From NCBI GenBank assembly GCA_964619885.1, contig CAZUGA010000054.1, positions 1 through 26,509 on the forward strand: a DNA stretch of 26,509 nt, written 5' to 3'. Positions 24,438 through 26,509 of the stretch are shown here, piece by piece. Each line of letters opens with the position of its first letter. The first letter of the stretch is position 1. Under the pieces are notes generated by a model, which saw nothing but the letters and a program-made list of their open reading frames with translations, was not told the DNA's origin and did no database searches. Both the position numbers and the translations under genes were made by a program. The DNA is from CAZUGA01 sp964619885 (GTDB lineage: Bacteria; Pseudomonadota; Gammaproteobacteria; Methylococcales; UBA1147).

Positions 24438-24902
24438 ATGAGAACTATCAAGAAATATCCCAACCGTCGTTTGTACGACACAGAAAGCAGCTCTTATATT
24501 ACCGTGTCAGATGTGCGGGCTATGGTGCTTGAAGGTATCGAATTTGAAGTCGTAACCAATAACACTAATGAAGATATAACGCGCGGCATTTTACTGCAAA
24601 TCATTATGGAACAGGAATCCGACGGAGAACATTTGTTCACGTCGGATATGCTGTCCAAATTTATTCGTTTCTATCAAGATGACACGCGGGATTTATTCAG
24701 CAATTATATGGATAAAACTTTATCCGTATTTCTCGAACAGCAACATGCGTTACAGAAAAAATTCCTCGATACGATATCGTCTAACCCTATCGACTCTATG
24801 AAAGACCTCACTGCGAAAAACATGGAATTGTGGAAGGAAATGCAGAAAGGCTTCCTGGATAACGTCGGGTTTGGAACAACCAAAAAAACAGATTCAAAGT
24901 AA
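24438..24902 (+). CDS. phaR: PHA synthesis repressor PhaR
   Basis: PhaR binds both PHA granules and DNA; it represses phasin genes until nascent polymer titrates it away. The 154-aa protein starts with the invariant IKKYPNRRLYDTESSSYIT of the PhaR DNA-binding domain, followed by VRAMVLEGIEFEVVTNNTNED. Then comes the accumulation-regulator domain (about 65-130: ILLQIIMEQES, LFTSDMLSKFIRFYQ, YMDKTLSVFLEQQ). It sits between phaA and phaB, with 24 and 17 bp gaps, in one operon. Candidate operators lie in front of phaA and of the phasin gene, which fits autoregulation. The SD before the ATG is weak, so it may depend on coupling to phaA translation. Confidence 0.95.
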   Translation: MRTIKKYPNRRLYDTESSSYITVSDVRAMVLEGIEFEVVTNNTNEDITRGILLQIIMEQESDGEHLFTSDMLSKFIRFYQDDTRDLFSNYMDKTLSVFLEQQHALQKKFLDTISSNPIDSMKDLTAKNMELWKEMQKGFLDNVGFGTTKKTDSK

Positions 24903-24919
24903 ATAACAGGAGATTGACT

Positions 24920-25675
24920 ATGTCCAACGAAAATTCGCGGGTTGCCCTGGTTACGGGCGGTATCGGCGGGATTGGCACTGAAATTTGTAAAGCATTACTC
25001 AAACAACGACGGAAGGTTTACGCTTCCCATTTGGAGCAGGAAACGGAACAAGCTCAAGAATGGCAACACTCTATGGGCCAAAATGGTTTTGAAGTCGGAG
25101 TCGTTGCGGTCAATATCGCATCATTTGAATCCACCCAGGCCATGGTCCAAAAAGTGGTAGACGAAGCAGGCCCAATAGAAATATTGGTCAATTGCGCGGG
25201 TATCACGCGTGATACAACTCTGCGTAAAATGGACGAAGATTTTTGGCGATCCGTGATTGAAGTCAATCTAAATGGTGCGTTCAATGTCACACGCCACGTC
25301 ATCAATGGCATGCTGGAAACCGGATTTGGCCGGGTGGTTAGTATTTCATCGGTCAATGGGCAGAAAGGACAATTTGGCCAAACGAATTATTCCGCTTCCA
25401 AAGCGGGTTTGCTTGGATTCTCGATGGCGTTAGCGCAGGAAACCGCGCGTAAAGGTATCACTGTCAACACCGTTTCACCCGGTTACGTTGAAACCTCAAT
25501 GACCGCTGCGGTACCGGAAGACATCCGCAATCAAATCGTGGCTGGAATCCCAATTGGCAGAATGGGCAAGCCGCATGAAATCGCCAACGTCGTCGCATTC
25601 CTAGCCGACGACAACACCACTTACGTCACCGGCGCAAACATACCAGTCAATGGTGGTATGTACATGTCTTGCTAA
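24920..25675 (+). CDS. phaB: Acetoacetyl-CoA reductase
   Basis: An NADPH-dependent short-chain dehydrogenase that makes (R)-3-hydroxybutyryl-CoA for PHA synthase. The nucleotide-binding motif TGGIGGIG (12-19), NCAG (91-94, where NAAG is more common), and the catalytic set N116, S144, Y157 and K161 (YSASK) are all present. The VNTVSPGYVETSM and GRMGKPHEIANVVAFLA segments are typical of PhaB. Length is 251 aa from the ATG at 24920, which has AGGAG eight bases upstream; a TTG two codons earlier is unlikely. It is the last gene of the phaA-phaR-phaB operon and ends before a strong terminator. Confidence 0.96.
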   Translation: MSNENSRVALVTGGIGGIGTEICKALLKQRRKVYASHLEQETEQAQEWQHSMGQNGFEVGVVAVNIASFESTQAMVQKVVDEAGPIEILVNCAGITRDTTLRKMDEDFWRSVIEVNLNGAFNVTRHVINGMLETGFGRVVSISSVNGQKGQFGQTNYSASKAGLLGFSMALAQETARKGITVNTVSPGYVETSMTAAVPEDIRNQIVAGIPIGRMGKPHEIANVVAFLADDNTTYVTGANIPVNGGMYMSC

Positions 25676-25706
25676 TTAAACCGCTCGATTCTGCAACTTT
25701 ATTTCA

Positions 25707-25744
25707 CGGGGCTTCAAAACTGGATTTTGAAGCCCCGTTTTTTT
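25707..25744 (+). terminator. Rho-independent terminator of the phaARB operon
   Basis: A perfect 13-bp stem, CGGGGCTTCAAAA/TTTTGAAGCCCCG, with loop CTGGA and seven T residues. It separates phaARB from the phasin gene, which therefore needs its own promoter. Confidence 0.95.
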
Positions 25745-25781
25745 ACCCACCGCATCGCCCCCTTCAATCTAAAAAAAACAC

Positions 25782-25838
25782 TTGACAGATGCAATCCCTC
25801 TAGGTATTGTGCACTGCAACAGAGTTATTGCAGTGCAC
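25782..25838 (+). promoter_or_regulatory. Phasin promoter with PhaR-like operator palindrome
   Basis: A consensus-quality sigma-70 promoter: TTGACA (25782-25787), exactly 17 bp, then TATTGT (25805-25810). A perfect inverted repeat GTGCACTGCAA / TTGCAGTGCAC (25809-25819 and 25828-25838, 8-bp gap) overlaps the -10 and start site, the position of a repressor operator. The left arm lies within TTGTGCACTGCAACA, the motif also found upstream of phaA. PhaR is the likely ligand, by analogy with phasin repression in Cupriavidus. Confidence 0.8.
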
Positions 25839-25868
25839 CATTTATTAACCCTAGCAGGAGACTTAACA

Positions 25869-26225
25869 ATGCAAACTTATCAAGAAGCCATGTTGCAAAT
25901 GAATGAATTGATGACTACATCGTTCAAACAGCTTTCTGAAATCAATATGCAAACCTACGATATGGTCGTTAAAGCCCAAACGGAACTCGCCAACGTTTGC
26001 GTTCGCAACAGCCTAAAGCAATTGGAAGTTGCTAAAGAAATTCAGAACCCTAGCAGTTACATGGAACAGCAAAAAGAGCTGACCCAGGCAACCCTAGAAG
26101 AGTTGCAAAAATTTAGTACAACGACGGTAAAGCAAGTAACCAAAAATCGCGATGATATGATCGATTGGGTGGAAAGTAGTATTAAAGCCGCAGCAACGGT
26201 CAATCCAATCAGCAAAGCAGCGTAA
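25869..26225 (+). CDS. Phasin family protein
   Basis: An amphipathic granule-coating protein of 118 aa. It is mostly helical and starts MQTYQEAMLQMNELMTTSFKQ. It is rich in Q, M, K and E, has no signal peptide or transmembrane segment, and ends ESSIKAAATVNPISKAA, which is typical of short proteobacterial phasins (phasin_2 / TIGR01841 style). The open frame extends upstream through the promoter, but the ATG at 25869 has AGGAG eight bases before it and lies about 50 bp after the expected transcription start. It has its own promoter and terminator and is probably repressed by PhaR until PHA accumulates. The gene name phaP fits functionally, but several unrelated phasin groups share it. Confidence 0.88.
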   Translation: MQTYQEAMLQMNELMTTSFKQLSEINMQTYDMVVKAQTELANVCVRNSLKQLEVAKEIQNPSSYMEQQKELTQATLEELQKFSTTTVKQVTKNRDDMIDWVESSIKAAATVNPISKAA

Positions 26226-26296
26226 CGATTTTCTAAACAAACCTCCTCTATATTAGAAAATCGATTTGGCCCCCGTCGAAAGACGGGGGCTTTTTT
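26226..26296 (+). ncRNA. Phasin 3'-UTR double hairpin with CCUCCUC loop
   Basis: Directly after the phasin stop codon, an 11-bp perfect hairpin CGATTTTCTAA/TTAGAAAATCG (26226-26236, 26253-26263) holds a 16-nt loop containing CCTCCTC. Five bases on comes the terminator hairpin. The 70-nt unit looks like a 3'-UTR-derived small RNA exposing an anti-Shine-Dalgarno loop. Whether it is processed or active is not known. Confidence 0.5.
26269..26296 (+). terminator. Rho-independent terminator of the phasin gene
   Basis: A 9-bp stem GCCCCCGTC/GACGGGGGC closed by a GAAA tetraloop, followed by TTTTTT. Confidence 0.95.
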
Positions 26297-26454
26297 GATC
26301 CAGTCGTTTAAAATCTCGCATAACCCAACTACGAGCTATTTATCAAGACCTCGGCTGTCTTTGATTTTCATGTTGGCATACAAACCCTTTTTGTGGAAAG
26401 TCGGGTTTCTGTAGCTCAAAAGAACCTCTACACGAAAACCAATTAATATTAATT

Positions 26455-26509
26455 AACAGAGCCTCTTGCAAAACACTCGGCTTTCAAGTGAGCGCAAATA
26501 AAAATAAGA
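26455..26509. repeat. Possible edge of a mobile element or dispersed repeat
   Basis: GAGCCTCTTGCAAAAC at 26459-26474, shortly after an AT-rich TTAATTAA-like stretch, has the look of a transposon terminal inverted repeat. The following bases 26477-26497 match 16171-16191 at 18 of 21 positions. The window ends before any transposase could be seen. Weak evidence. Confidence 0.25.

Overview
The window looks like chromosomal DNA of moderate GC content from a free-living gammaproteobacterium. Evidence for this: gammaproteobacterial-type YccA, HspQ, Hsp33, MazG and LpxD, a RegB/RegA redox two-component system, a PEP-CTERM surface protein, and a class III (PhaE/PhaC) polyhydroxyalkanoate (PHA) pathway of the kind known from Chromatiales-like bacteria. 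No rRNA, tRNA, CRISPR array or complete mobile element was seen, and the genus cannot be named from sequence alone.

Layout. 1-460 is the 3' part of a PEP-CTERM protein gene with an apparent 4-bp frameshift. It converges through a bidirectional terminator on hslO (Hsp33). msrA follows. The 850-bp gap from 2221 to 3072 holds three tandem reverse-strand small RNA units. Each has the same promoter geometry, a 17-bp TGCGACA/TGCCACA box, an exposed CCUCCUCUU anti-Shine-Dalgarno core and a covarying terminator-like hairpin. They lie beside regB-regA, whose product family binds sites resembling that box. Next come mazG and an adenosine-kinase-like pfkB gene (reverse), a REC-PP2C-HATPase regulator, gcvH, an unusual RND efflux pair, an M42 peptidase, hspQ, a gamma-glutamylcyclotransferase-like gene, yccA, a 5'-truncated NHL beta-propeller gene, a four-repeat lipoprotein and a stand-alone lpxD.

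The last 6 kb is a complete PHA locus. phaE-phaC are on the reverse strand, phaA-phaR-phaB diverge from them, and a phasin gene follows. A near-identical motif, TTGTGCA-NN-GCAACA, sits in the phaE/phaA divergent promoter and overlaps the -10 of the phasin promoter, where it forms a perfect inverted repeat. The local repressor PhaR is the obvious candidate ligand. PhaE carries a histone-like Lys/Ala/Thr tail. The phasin 3' UTR ends in a hairpin that displays CCUCCUC in its loop, followed by a strong terminator.

Most notable: (1) the sibling small RNA array beside regBA with RegA-box-like promoters; (2) the PhaR-like operator pair; (3) the phasin 3'-UTR RNA; (4) the PhaE tail. All functional links beyond the sequence patterns are inference.
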